From Oryzobacter faecalis (GTDB taxonomy: Bacteria > Actinomycetota > Actinomycetes > Actinomycetales > Dermatophilaceae): a stretch of DNA of 64,000 bases. Shown here in pieces: positions 1 to 7,908 of this stretch. Under the pieces are notes generated by a model. The model ran no database searches. It saw only the letters and a program-made list of their open reading frames with translations, and had not been told where the DNA came from. The DNA lies in the NCBI RefSeq assembly GCF_046764005.1, contig NZ_JBKOFW010000001.1, positions 682,001 to 746,000 on the forward strand, read 5' to 3'. Position numbers and translations under genes: made by a program. How positions within the stretch are numbered: the first letter of the stretch is position 1; every line of letters starts with the position of its first letter.

Positions 1-549
1 CTCCCGCGGCTGCCGAACGTGCGGGCGGTGCTCTTCGAGGCCGTCGCGCACTCCGTCGCGACGATGGGCGCGGCAGGGCTGCGCGGCGTCCTCACCGACC
101 TCCACGAGGTCGTCGACGGGGCCCGCGCCGACGGGGCCCGCGCCGACGGCGCTCCCGGCGACGGCGCTCCCGGCGACCGTGCCGTCGCGCCCGGTCCACG
201 GGCCCGGGCGACCCGGGTCGCCCTCCGACCCGACGACGGGCGCACCGCCGCACGCGAGGCCGCCCTCCTCGACTACACGACGCGGGCGACCGCTCGGCTC
301 TCCGGTGGGGACGACCCCGGCGCCGACGTGCTGCGCCACCTCACCGACCAGGCCCGCCTCTCCCTCCTCGTGGGGACGCACCGGCGCGAGCTCGCGACGC
401 TCCTCACCCGCCTCGGCCCGCAGGGCGCCCGTGCGGCCCTCGCCGGCTTCCTCGCGTGGGCTCCGGCGAGCGCGTGGCGCGGCGAGCAGGGCGCGGCGTT
501 CGACGCCTGGTGGGCCGGGCTCGACCTCGAGGACGTGGCCGCGGGTTGA
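1..549 (+). CDS. Unrecognised protein, 5'-truncated by the window edge
   Basis: The reading frame is already open at base 1 and closes with TGA at 547-549, so about 182 residues of the C-terminal part are visible and the true start probably lies upstream (the first in-window start would be GTG at 19). I do not recognise the family. The visible part has an Ala/Val-rich N-terminal stretch, a low-complexity Gly-Ala-Arg-Asp linker made by a 15-bp tandem repeat, then a helical, Leu-rich region and a Trp-containing tail with a WW pair. No catalytic motif, signal peptide or membrane segment is evident. It converges on the deacylase gene 9 bp downstream. Codon use is typical of the window (G or C in nearly every third position), which is why I accept it as coding. 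Confidence 0.55.
   Translation, partial: LPRLPNVRAVLFEAVAHSVATMGAAGLRGVLTDLHEVVDGARADGARADGAPGDGAPGDRAVAPGPRARATRVALRPDDGRTAAREAALLDYTTRATARLSGGDDPGADVLRHLTDQARLSLLVGTHRRELATLLTRLGPQGARAALAGFLAWAPASAWRGEQGAAFDAWWAGLDLEDVAAG
118..177 (+). repeat. 15-bp tandem repeat, 2 + 2 copies, inside a coding region
   Basis: Two copies of GGGGCCCGCGCCGAC (118-147) are followed by two copies of the related GGCGCTCCCGGCGAC (148-177). They stay in frame and encode GARAD twice then GAPGD twice. The unit is a multiple of three, so copy-number change would only alter linker length. Confidence 0.85.
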
Positions 550-558
550 CCGGCAGGG

Positions 559-1083
559 TCAGGCGACGTCCATCGGGTGGCCGCCGGTGATCCGGATCAG
601 CTCGTCGTAGTGGGTCGCGAAGACCGAGTGGCTGTGCCCGGCCGCGGCCCAGACGGTGGTGTAGCGGCCGAGGGTGACGTCGACGACGGTGTCGATGTGC
701 TGCGGATGGCCGACGGGGGCGACCCCGCCGATCGCGAAGCCGGTGTGCGTGCGCACGAAGTCGGCGTCGGCCTGCTCGAGGCTCGCCAGGCCCGCGAGGT
801 CGGCGACCTTGTCGGTGTCGACGCGGTGCCCGCCCGAGGCGAGGACGAGGAAGGGTCGGGTCGACCCGTCGTGGTCGGTGGCGACGAAGACGAGGCTGTT
901 GGCGATCTCGGCCGGGGTGATGCCGAGGGCGTCGGCGGCCGCGCGGGCCGTGCGGACGGCGTCGGACAGGTGCCGGATCTCGGGGTTGACGTGCCACGGC
1001 GCGAGGGCCGCGAGGACGGCCTGCACCCCGGGGTGACCACTGAGGTCGCGGGCGGCGACCGGCTGACCCGGCTCCAGGCTCAT
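559..1083 (-). CDS. YbaK/EbsC-family aminoacyl-tRNA deacylase-like protein
   Basis: A protein of 174 residues matching the YbaK/EbsC (prolyl-tRNA-editing-like) fold, whose members hydrolyse mischarged aminoacyl-tRNA such as Cys-tRNA(Pro). Seen: an N-terminal helical region, then the strand pattern NSLVFVATDHDGSTRPFLVL, the conserved K of DTDKVADLAG near residue 98 and the signature stretch TGFAIGGVAPVGHP, which corresponds to the substrate-binding GGxxPxGH element of the family. The ATG at 1083 is chosen because the family begins just before the first helix; the frame stays open upstream but into sequence unlike the family. It is transcribed divergently from the SRPBCC gene at 1224 across a region with inverted repeats. 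Which tRNA is edited cannot be read from the sequence. Confidence 0.85.
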   Translation of the reverse strand: MSLEPGQPVAARDLSGHPGVQAVLAALAPWHVNPEIRHLSDAVRTARAAADALGITPAEIANSLVFVATDHDGSTRPFLVLASGGHRVDTDKVADLAGLASLEQADADFVRTHTGFAIGGVAPVGHPQHIDTVVDVTLGRYTTVWAAAGHSHSVFATHYDELIRITGGHPMDVA

Positions 1084-1130
1084 GCCCGAAGCGTAGTGAC
1101 GCCTCGACTTCCCCGCCTGATCCGGCAAGG

Positions 1131-1182
1131 TCGAGGGTCGCACGGGAAGCGTTCCGGTGCGACCCTCGAGGTTCCCGTGCGA
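1131..1182. promoter_or_regulatory. Overlapping, mutually exclusive inverted repeats between divergent genes
   Basis: TCGAGGGTCGCAC (1131-1143) pairs perfectly with GTGCGACCCTCGA (1157-1169). TCGCACGGGAA (1138-1148) pairs perfectly with TTCCCGTGCGA (1172-1182). The two helices share bases 1138-1143, so only one can form at a time. It lies upstream of both flanking divergent genes. The function is unknown; a divergent control region or a small repeat relic is possible. Confidence 0.5.
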
Positions 1183-1223
1183 TGCCGTCGGGGGCCCGGT
1201 CGTGGCGCTGCGACCATGGGGGA

Positions 1224-1733
1224 GTGATCGGGGACCGCTGGGGCGTCGAGGACGCCGAGGTCGCGGCGCGCTACGGGTGCGACGACCTCGTGCCGATGCC
1301 GGTGCTCGCCGCGTGGCGGGGCGTGTCGGTCGCGGCACCGGCCGAGGTGGTGTGGCGCTGGGTCGGCCAGGTCCGGGTGGCGCCCTACTCGTACGACTGG
1401 GTCGACAACCGCGGGCACCGTTCTCCCCGAACGGATCTCGCTCTCGATCCGCCGGTGGTCGGCGAGCCGTTCACCCGCAGCGGAGGACGCCCGCTCGGCC
1501 GCGTCCTGGCCGTCGACCCCGGGTGCGAGCTCACCGCGACGGTCATGGGCGCGGTGCTGTCGTACCGCGTGACGCCGGTGGGGGAGCGGGAGACGCGGCT
1601 CGTCCTCAAGGTCGTCATGGCGAGGGGGCGCCTGCTCGCGCCGTTCGTCTCGGTGGGCGACCTCGTCATGGCCCGCCGTCAGCTGCTGACCTTCAAGGAG
1701 CTCGCCGAAGGTTCGACACCCGCCGCCGGTTGA
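1224..1733 (+). CDS. SRPBCC-family (polyketide cyclase/START-like) protein
   Basis: A cytosolic protein of 169 residues of the SRPBCC helix-grip fold, a family of small hydrophobic-ligand binding proteins; no ligand can be assigned. Seen: the N-terminal motif RWGVEDAEV...RYGCDDLVP, the strand AWRGVSVAAPAEVVWRWVGQ followed by the conserved PYSYDWVDNRGHRSPR loop, a central beta region and a long C-terminal helix starting near LVMARRQLLTFKELAE. Related actinobacterial proteins start at the RWGV segment, so I chose GTG at 1224 rather than the in-frame ATG at 1182, which lies inside the upstream inverted-repeat region. No clear ribosome binding site precedes 1224. Neighbours give no functional hint. 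Confidence 0.75.
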   Translation: MIGDRWGVEDAEVAARYGCDDLVPMPVLAAWRGVSVAAPAEVVWRWVGQVRVAPYSYDWVDNRGHRSPRTDLALDPPVVGEPFTRSGGRPLGRVLAVDPGCELTATVMGAVLSYRVTPVGERETRLVLKVVMARGRLLAPFVSVGDLVMARRQLLTFKELAEGSTPAAG

Positions 1734-2003
1734 CGGGGTGGGCCGGCACCCACGGCAGGCCGACAGGCGATGCGCGTCGCGAGTCGACGCTTCGAGCCCG
1801 CGCTCAGCACGGACTGCACGTCGACGACCGGGCATGTCCTGTCGGTGGGCCGCGTCGGCAGTGTCCCGGAGCCTCCCGACGCGGCCCGGGGAAGCCGGGG
1901 TGTCGGGGGCGGCGCCTACCGTGGCGGGGATGAGCCGGCGGTGGCGATCGAGGGCGATGGGAGGGTGGTTCGGCGTGTCGCCCCGGCGAGTCTCCCGAAC
2001 GGC
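1734..2003. other. Intergenic stretch with no supported gene
   Basis: This is the first part of a 442-bp gap between the SRPBCC gene and the dnaE2 operon. Several frames are open, but their translations are Arg/Pro-rich and match nothing I recognise. I see no RNA gene here. The promoter and LexA box of the downstream operon occupy the second part of the gap. Confidence 0.6.
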
Positions 2004-2034
2004 TTGACGCGGTGTCGGGGGAGCGGTCTACAGT
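2004..2034 (+). promoter_or_regulatory. Predicted promoter of the DUF6504-HEPN-dnaE2 operon
   Basis: TTGACG (2004-2009) and TACAGT (2029-2034) resemble -35 and -10 elements with a 19-bp spacer. Transcription would begin near 2041, which places the LexA box immediately at and after the start point and gives a leader of about 135 nt before the first gene. Confidence 0.6.
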
Positions 2035-2042
2035 GGAGGAAG

Positions 2043-2058
2043 TCGAACAGGTGTTCGA
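2043..2058. promoter_or_regulatory. LexA (SOS) box of the dnaE2 operon
   Basis: TCGAACAGGTGTTCGA fits the Gram-positive/actinobacterial SOS box TCGAAC-N4-GTTCGA with no mismatch in either half site. It sits just downstream of the predicted -10 element and 118 bp before the DUF6504 start. LexA bound here would block transcription until DNA damage, as is known for dnaE2 in mycobacteria. Confidence 0.88.
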
Positions 2059-2175
2059 CGAACGGCAGGTGGTTCGCCCCACCCGTCCGACCCAGACCAG
2101 CGGTCTCGTCGAGCCGCCGACCTCCACCACGGGGGCCGGCCGGCGATGCCGTGCTGCCCCGAAGGAGGTGGAGCC

Positions 2176-2601
2176 GTGGCCCGTCGCCACCACGACCCCG
2201 TCGTCGTCCGCGGGGTCCGCCCCCACCGTGCCACGGGTCCGGGCACCGATGACCGGCAGGTCGCCTGGGAGGGGTCCGGTTCCGCCGCGGCCGTCCTCGG
2301 CGGCCTCCACGGCCCCGACCTCCACGACCCAGAGGCCCGCGACCCCGACGCCCACGACCCCCACGACCTCGTCCCGCGCGACTTCGTGTGGCGCGGACGC
2401 CGCTACACCGTGTGCGCCGTCCTCGCCTCGTGGCAGGAGCGGCGGGCCTGGTGGCGCGAGGTCGGCGACGACCCCTCCGGCCCGCCCAGCCCGCAGCGCC
2501 GGGTCTGGCGGGTCGAGGCCCGCCCACCCGTCGGCGACGCGGGGGTCTTCGACCTCGGCCGCGACGACGACCACTGGCTCCTCCTGCGAGCCCACGACTG
2601 A
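2176..2601 (+). CDS. DUF6504 family protein of the dnaE2 operon
   Basis: A protein of 141 residues. The core PRDFVWRGRRYTVCAVLASW followed by QERRAWW matches DUF6504, a family of unknown function that in actinobacteria sits beside translesion polymerase genes. The C-terminal part (VWRVEA...GVFDLGRDDDHWLLLRAHD) is a beta-rich segment typical of the family. The N-terminal 60 residues are Asp/His/Pro-rich and probably disordered. GTG at 2176 is chosen because AAGGAGGT lies about 6 nt before it, a near-perfect ribosome binding site; an in-frame ATG at 2146 has none. It is the first gene after the LexA box, 16 bp before the HEPN gene. A role in translesion synthesis is inferred only from position. 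Confidence 0.82.
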   Translation: MARRHHDPVVVRGVRPHRATGPGTDDRQVAWEGSGSAAAVLGGLHGPDLHDPEARDPDAHDPHDLVPRDFVWRGRRYTVCAVLASWQERRAWWREVGDDPSGPPSPQRRVWRVEARPPVGDAGVFDLGRDDDHWLLLRAHD

Positions 2602-2617
2602 GGAGAGACGGATCCCC

Positions 2618-3064
2618 ATGAGCCACGCCAGCACCACCCTCGACCTCCTCGACCGCTCCCGCGAGGCGCTCGCCGCCGCCTGCTCCGCGCCGGCCGCCGC
2701 CACCCGTCACGCCGACGCCTCGCTCGCCGCGCTGCGCGCCGGGGCCGCCCTCGTCGCGGCCGGGCCCACCACCGGCTCCACCACGGGTCCCGGCCGTCGG
2801 GGGCCGCGCCTGCCCGGTGAGGGGCCGCACGACCTGTGGAGCCTCGTCGTCGGGGTCGCCCCCGAGCTCGTCGAGTGGGCCCAGCGGTTCGCCGCGGCCA
2901 CCGAGCGGCAGGCTCTCGTCGAGTCCGGGACGCTGCGGGTCGGGGCGCGCGAGGCCGACGACCTCCTGCGCGACGCCGAGACCTTCCTCGACCTCGCCGC
3001 CCGCCGCCTCGGGGTGCCCAGCGCGTCGGGGCCGCACCGGCTCGTCCCCGTCCGCTCGGCCTGA
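2618..3064 (+). CDS. SAV_6107-type HEPN domain protein
   Basis: A protein of 148 residues, mostly alpha-helical, resembling the SAV_6107 family HEPN proteins found next to error-prone polymerase genes in actinobacteria. Seen: helix DLLDRSREALAAAC, the helix pair TRHADASLAALRAGAALVAA, a Gly/Thr/Pro linker near residues 50-70, then LWSLVVGVAPELVEWAQRFAAA and EADDLLRDAETFLDLAARRLG. HEPN domains bind nucleotides or act as RNases; I do not see a clear R-x4-6-H RNase motif, so catalytic activity is doubtful. ATG at 2618 follows AGGAGAG at 2601-2607. It is flanked by DUF6504 (16 bp) and dnaE2 (20 bp), so all three are probably co-transcribed and SOS-regulated. Confidence 0.8.
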   Translation: MSHASTTLDLLDRSREALAAACSAPAAATRHADASLAALRAGAALVAAGPTTGSTTGPGRRGPRLPGEGPHDLWSLVVGVAPELVEWAQRFAAATERQALVESGTLRVGAREADDLLRDAETFLDLAARRLGVPSASGPHRLVPVRSA

Positions 3065-3084
3065 GGGTGCGGGGAGCACGACTC

Positions 3085-6000
3085 GTGGACGGCTTCACCC
3101 ACCTCCACGTCGCCTCGGGGTTCTCGATGCGCTACGGAGCCTCGATGCCGGGCGACCTCGTCGCCCGCGCCGCCGAGCTCGGCCAGCCCGCGCTCGCCCT
3201 CACCGACCGCGACGGCCTCTACGGCGCGGTCCGGTTCGCCACGGCCTGCCGGCAGGCCGGGGTCGCCCCGGTCCTCGGGGTCGACCTCGCCGTCGAGGCG
3301 CTCCGGCTCCCCGAGGGCGACCCGGTCCGCGCGAGCGCCCCGTCCCGCGCCCGCACCCCGGTGCGCGGCGGCGCCGCCGTCGACCCCCGCCGCCCGCGGG
3401 TCACCGTCCTCGCCCGAGGACGCCGCGGCGCCGCCGCGCCCGGCACCGGCTGGGCCGCCCTGTGCCGCCTCACCACGGCCACCCACCTGCGCGGCGAGCG
3501 CGGGGTCCCCGTGACCACCCCCGAGCTCCTCGCCGAGTGGGCCCACCCCACGAGCACCCACGGCCTCGGGGCCCCCGGCTCCGGCGAGGGCGTCGTGCCG
3601 GCCCGGACGACGCGGGGCGAGTCCGGCCCGAGCCGGCTGCTCGTCCTCCTCGGCCCCGACTCCGACGTCGGCCGCGCCCTCCTCGCCGGGCGCCCGACCC
3701 GCGCCCGGCACCTCCTCGAGGGATGGCGCGCCCTCCTCCCGCGCGACGGCCTCGCCGTCGAGGTCGTCCTCCACGGCGGGCCCGAGGGCACCCCGGGCTG
3801 CCGCTCGCACGCGGCGCACCTGCTCGGCCTCGCCGACACGGCCGGGGTCCCGGCGGTCCTCACGGCGGCGGCCCGGCACGCCGAGGCCGGCCAGGTCCGC
3901 ACCGTCGACGTCCTCGACGCCGCCCGCCGCCTCGTCGTCCTCGACTCCCGCCACCTCGACCGCGTCACCGACGCCGGCCACCTCGCGAGCACCGCGACGA
4001 TGCGCGCCGCCGCGCTCGAGGTCACCGCCGGCGACCGCGCCCGCGCCGACCGGCTCCTCGCGATGACGACCCTCGTCGCCGACGAGTGCACCCTCGACCA
4101 CCGCCACGACCTCGGCATCGGCGCCGTCCACCTCCCCGAGGCCGCCGTCCTCGGCATCCCCGACGGCACCGACCCGATGCAGGTCCTCACCGAGCGCTGC
4201 CGCGCCGCCGTCCCCCAGAAGTACCCCGGCATCGGCGACAGCGAGCTGCGGGTCGTCGAACAGCGCCTCGACGACGAGCTCGAGGTCGTCCGGGCGCTCG
4301 GCTACCCCACGTACTTCCTCACCGTCGCCGAGGTCACCGACCTCATCCGCGCCCGCGGCGTGCGGGTGGCCGCCCGCGGCTCGGGCGCCGGCAGCCTCGT
4401 CAACCACCTCCTCGGCATCAGCGGCGTCGACCCGATCCGGCACCGCCTCCTCATGGAGCGGTTCTGCTCACCGCTGCGCGCCGAGCTCCCCGACATCGAC
4501 GTCGACGTCGAGTCGGCCCGTCGCACCGAGATCTACGAGGCCGTCCTCGAGCGCTTCGGCGGCGACCGCGTCACGTGCGTGTCGATGATGGACACCTACA
4601 AGGTCCGCCACGCCGTCCGCGACGTCGGTGCCGCGCTCGGGATGCCCCCCGGCGAGGTCGACGAGATCGCGAAGGCGTTCCCGCACATCCGCGCCCGCGA
4701 CGCCCGCCACGCCATCGCCGACCTCCCCGAGCTGCGCAGCCGCGGTCTCGACAGCCCGCGCCTGTCGACCTTCTTCGACCTCGTCGAGGCCCTCGACGGC
4801 CTGCCCCGCCACATCGCCCTCCACCCGTGCGGGGTCGTCCTGTCCAACGACGGCCTGCTCGACCGCACCCCGGTCGAGGCGAGCTGGCTCGGCTTCCCGA
4901 TGACCCAGTTCGACAAGGACGACGTCGAGACGCTCGGGTTCCTCAAGCTCGACGTCCTCGGCATCCGGATGCAGTCGGCGATGGCGCACGCCGTCGCCGA
5001 GGTCGCGCGGGTGTCGGGGGAGCGGATCGACCTCGACGACGAGGCGCAGGTCCCCCACGACGACGAGGCCACCTACGAGCTGATCCGCACCACGCGCACC
5101 CTCGGGATGTTCCAGATCGAGAGCCCCGGCCAGCGCGAGCTCGTCGGCAAGCTCGGCCCGAGCGCCTTCGACGACCTCATCGTCGACATCTCCCTCTTCC
5201 GTCCCGGGCCGGTGAAGTCCGACATGATCACCCCGTTCCTCGAGAGCCGGCACGGCTGGCGCGAGCGCCGCTTCCTCCACCCGAGCCTCATCCCGGCGCT
5301 GGCCGAGACCGAGGGCGTCGTCGTCTTCCACGAGCAGGTGCTCCTCATCGTCGCCGAGACCACCGGTGTCACCCTCGCCCAGGCCGACGAGGTCCGGCGC
5401 AGCATGGGCACCCCGAAGGGCCAGGAGGAGGTCGAGGCGTGGTGGCGCCCCGCGGCGAAGGCCCGCGGGTACACCGCCGACGAGCGCGACCGCATCTGGG
5501 AGGTCCTGAGGTCCTTCGCGAGCTTCGGGTTCTGCAAGGCCCACGCCGCGGCCTTCGCCCTGCCGACCTTCCACTCCGCGTGGCTCAAGGCGCACCACCC
5601 GGCGGCCTTCCTCGCCGGGGTGCTCACCCACGACCCCGGGATGTACCCGAAGCGGCTCATCCTCGACGACGCCCGCACCTTCGGCATCCCCGTCCTCGGC
5701 CTCGACGTCAACGCCTCCGACGACACCTACCGGGTCGAGCGCGTCGACGACCCGCTCCCGGACGACCCGGACGTCCTCGAGGCCGATGCCGGTGCCCCCG
5801 CGTGGCGGCGCACCTCCCAGCCGTTCGGCATCCGCCTCTCGCTCGCCGACGTCAAGGGGATCAGCGAGGCCGAGGTCGCCCGGGTCGTGGCCGGGCAGCC
5901 CTACACCGACCTCGGCGACTTCTGGTCACGGGCGCGGGTCAGCCGCCCGGTCGTCGAGCGGCTCGTCCTTGCCGGCGCCTTCGACGCCCTCCACGGGACG

Positions 6001-7059
6001 GCCGGCGGGAGCCTGGGGCGGCGCGGCCGGGTCACCCGCCGCGACCTGCTGCTCCACGTCGCCGAGCTCGAGCGGTGGGAGCGGTCCGGGGGAGGGCCGC
6101 CGCGCACGAGCCGCCGGCGCGCCATCCCGGTCAGCAAGCCCCGCGACCTCGAAGACGCCGGCCTCGACGTCCGCGACCGCGCCGCCGCCCAGTCGCAGGC
6201 GGCCCGTGCCGTCGTCCCCGCCGACCGGCAGCCCACCCAGCTGACCCTCGACCTCGGCGACCGGCCCCGTCTCGTCGCGGGCGCCGGCCTGCCCGAGATG
6301 ACCGGCCCCGAGCGGGTCCGCGCCGAGCTCGACGTCCTCGGCCTCGACGTCTCGGCCCACGTCGTCGAGTTCTACGAGCCGCTCCTGCGCGCCCTGGCGG
6401 TCACCCGCAGCCGCGACCTCGTCGGCTCCCGCAGCCGCCGCGAGGTGTGGGTCGCCGGGGTCAAGGTCGCGACCCAGACCCCGCCGGTCCGCTCGGGTCG
6501 CCGGGTCGTCTTCCTCACCCTGGACGACGGCACCGGGCCCTCCGACTGCACCTTCTTCGAGGACGTCCAGGGCCCCTACGCCGGGGTCGTCTTCCACTCG
6601 TGGCTGCTCCTCGTCCGCGGGGTGCTGCGCCGCACCGGCGACCGCGGCGTCTCCATCCGCGCCACCGGCGCCTGGGAGCTCGCGGCGCTGTGGGACGCCT
6701 GGCAGCTCGGCGGGCTGCCCTCCGTGCACGCGGCGATCGCGGCGGGGGAGTCCGAGGCCGTCGCGCGGGCCGAGGCCGCCGAGGCGGCGGCCCGGGCCGA
6801 GGACGAGCGCACCGGCCGCCGGGTCCTCGTCCACGCCTCGGGGTTCAGGCAGTCGCCGTACGCCGACATCAAGCCCGCCGGCTCCGACCTCCGGTCGGGT
6901 CGGGGCGCACCGCCCGGTCCGGTGCTCGACCACCCGGGTGGCACGCCGCGGCGCATCGGGGGGGTGCCGCCGGGCCAGGTCGTGCCCGCCGCGGCCTCCG
7001 CCCCCGCGCTGCCCTCGCGCAAGCTGTGGCACGCGAGCCCGGGCAGCTCCGGACACTAG
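3085..7059 (+). CDS. dnaE2: Error-prone DNA polymerase DnaE2
   Basis: An error-prone C-family DNA polymerase of 1324 residues that carries out mutagenic lesion bypass during the SOS response. Seen: an N-terminal PHP domain beginning GFTHLHVASGFSMRYGAS, the palm motif ELPDIDVDVESARR whose Asp470 and Asp472 should bind the catalytic metals, a third acidic position at Asp623 in LKLDVLG, GMFQIESPGQRELV near residue 675, a C-terminal OB fold around residues 1110-1180 (EVWVAGVKVATQTPP) and the DnaE2-like tail KLWHASPGSSGH. It is longer than most family members, roughly 1050-1150 residues, through extra Arg/Ala-rich segments near residues 80-200 and 990-1070. GTG at 3085 is preferred over GTG at 3067 because GGAG lies 8 nt before it. 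ImuB, the usual partner, is not encoded in this window. Confidence 0.95.
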   Translation: MDGFTHLHVASGFSMRYGASMPGDLVARAAELGQPALALTDRDGLYGAVRFATACRQAGVAPVLGVDLAVEALRLPEGDPVRASAPSRARTPVRGGAAVDPRRPRVTVLARGRRGAAAPGTGWAALCRLTTATHLRGERGVPVTTPELLAEWAHPTSTHGLGAPGSGEGVVPARTTRGESGPSRLLVLLGPDSDVGRALLAGRPTRARHLLEGWRALLPRDGLAVEVVLHGGPEGTPGCRSHAAHLLGLADTAGVPAVLTAAARHAEAGQVRTVDVLDAARRLVVLDSRHLDRVTDAGHLASTATMRAAALEVTAGDRARADRLLAMTTLVADECTLDHRHDLGIGAVHLPEAAVLGIPDGTDPMQVLTERCRAAVPQKYPGIGDSELRVVEQRLDDELEVVRALGYPTYFLTVAEVTDLIRARGVRVAARGSGAGSLVNHLLGISGVDPIRHRLLMERFCSPLRAELPDIDVDVESARRTEIYEAVLERFGGDRVTCVSMMDTYKVRHAVRDVGAALGMPPGEVDEIAKAFPHIRARDARHAIADLPELRSRGLDSPRLSTFFDLVEALDGLPRHIALHPCGVVLSNDGLLDRTPVEASWLGFPMTQFDKDDVETLGFLKLDVLGIRMQSAMAHAVAEVARVSGERIDLDDEAQVPHDDEATYELIRTTRTLGMFQIESPGQRELVGKLGPSAFDDLIVDISLFRPGPVKSDMITPFLESRHGWRERRFLHPSLIPALAETEGVVVFHEQVLLIVAETTGVTLAQADEVRRSMGTPKGQEEVEAWWRPAAKARGYTADERDRIWEVLRSFASFGFCKAHAAAFALPTFHSAWLKAHHPAAFLAGVLTHDPGMYPKRLILDDARTFGIPVLGLDVNASDDTYRVERVDDPLPDDPDVLEADAGAPAWRRTSQPFGIRLSLADVKGISEAEVARVVAGQPYTDLGDFWSRARVSRPVVERLVLAGAFDALHGTAGGSLGRRGRVTRRDLLLHVAELERWERSGGGPPRTSRRRAIPVSKPRDLEDAGLDVRDRAAAQSQAARAVVPADRQPTQLTLDLGDRPRLVAGAGLPEMTGPERVRAELDVLGLDVSAHVVEFYEPLLRALAVTRSRDLVGSRSRREVWVAGVKVATQTPPVRSGRRVVFLTLDDGTGPSDCTFFEDVQGPYAGVVFHSWLLLVRGVLRRTGDRGVSIRATGAWELAALWDAWQLGGLPSVHAAIAAGESEAVARAEAAEAAARAEDERTGRRVLVHASGFRQSPYADIKPAGSDLRSGRGAPPGPVLDHPGGTPRRIGGVPPGQVVPAAASAPALPSRKLWHASPGSSGH

Positions 7060-7101
7060 GGTGGGCTCGACACCCCACCCGACCTCCCGAGGAGCCTCCC
7101 C

Positions 7102-7890
7102 GTGGCCGACGACCGTGGCCGACCCCGCCGGGCGGGCGCCCAGCCGGGGCTGCGCACCGTCGCCGTCCAGGGCGCCCTCGACGCCCTCGCCGAGCGCCGC
7201 CGGGGCGAGCTGGGGCGGCCGCTACGGGTCCTCGACGTCGGCGGCGGCACCGGCGGCACCGCCGTGCCCCTCGCCGTGGCCGGCCACGACGTCACCGTCG
7301 TCGACCCCAGCCCCGACGCACTCGCCTCGCTGCGCCGCCGTGCCGCCGAGACCGGGACGACCGAGCGCGTCCACCCGGTCCAGGGCGACACCGACACCGT
7401 GGCCCAGCCCGGACCCGACGGCGCCCGCCCCACCTACGACCTCGTCTGCCTCCACGGCACCCTCGAGGTCGTCGACGACCCCGACACCGCCGTCGCCAAC
7501 CTCGCCGCCGTCCTCGCACCCGGCGGCACCCTCAGCCTCGTCGTCGCGCAGCGCCTCCCCGCGGCCCTGGCCCGCGCCCTCGCGGGCCAGTTCGCCCGCG
7601 CCCGCGCCATCCTCGAGCGGCCCGACGGGCGCTGGGGCGACGACGACCCGGCGCCGCGCCGGTTCGACGAGGCGGGCGTCCTGGACCTCCTGCGTGCCCA
7701 CGGGCTCACCCCGGTCGACAGCCACGGCGTGCGGATCTTCAGCGACCTCGTCCCCTCGGCCCTCGTCGACTCCGAGGCCGACCGCACCGCCCTCCTCGAG
7801 CTCGAGGACGTCGCGAGCCGGCACCCCGACCACGCCGCGCTCCTCGGCGCCCTCGGCAGTGTCCGGCACGTCCTCGCCACCCGGGACTGA
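7102..7890 (+). CDS. Class I SAM-dependent methyltransferase
   Basis: A methyltransferase of 262 residues with a Rossmann fold; the substrate is unknown. Seen: motif I LRVLDVGGGTGGTAVPLA near residues 40-58, the acidic end of strand 2 in VTVVDPSPDAL, motif YDLVCLHGTLEVVDDPDTAV at strand 4 and LAPGGTLSLVVAQR at strand 5. A helical cap follows (LARALAGQFARARAILERP) before the C-terminal strands. GTG at 7102 follows GAGGAG at 7090-7095. A TAGGGT hexamer overlapping the dnaE2 stop (7057-7062) could serve as its own -10 element. The gene lies between two translesion polymerase genes, 42 bp after dnaE2 and 18 bp before dinB, but no functional link to repair is shown by the sequence. Confidence 0.85.
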   Translation: MADDRGRPRRAGAQPGLRTVAVQGALDALAERRRGELGRPLRVLDVGGGTGGTAVPLAVAGHDVTVVDPSPDALASLRRRAAETGTTERVHPVQGDTDTVAQPGPDGARPTYDLVCLHGTLEVVDDPDTAVANLAAVLAPGGTLSLVVAQRLPAALARALAGQFARARAILERPDGRWGDDDPAPRRFDEAGVLDLLRAHGLTPVDSHGVRIFSDLVPSALVDSEADRTALLELEDVASRHPDHAALLGALGSVRHVLATRD

Positions 7891-7908
7891 CCCCGCGGGT
7901 CCGCACCG

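Noticed and set aside
1084..1338. N-terminal extension of the YbaK-like protein to 1338
   Set aside because: The added residues are Arg/Pro-rich, unlike the family, and run through the inverted repeats and the start of the divergent gene.
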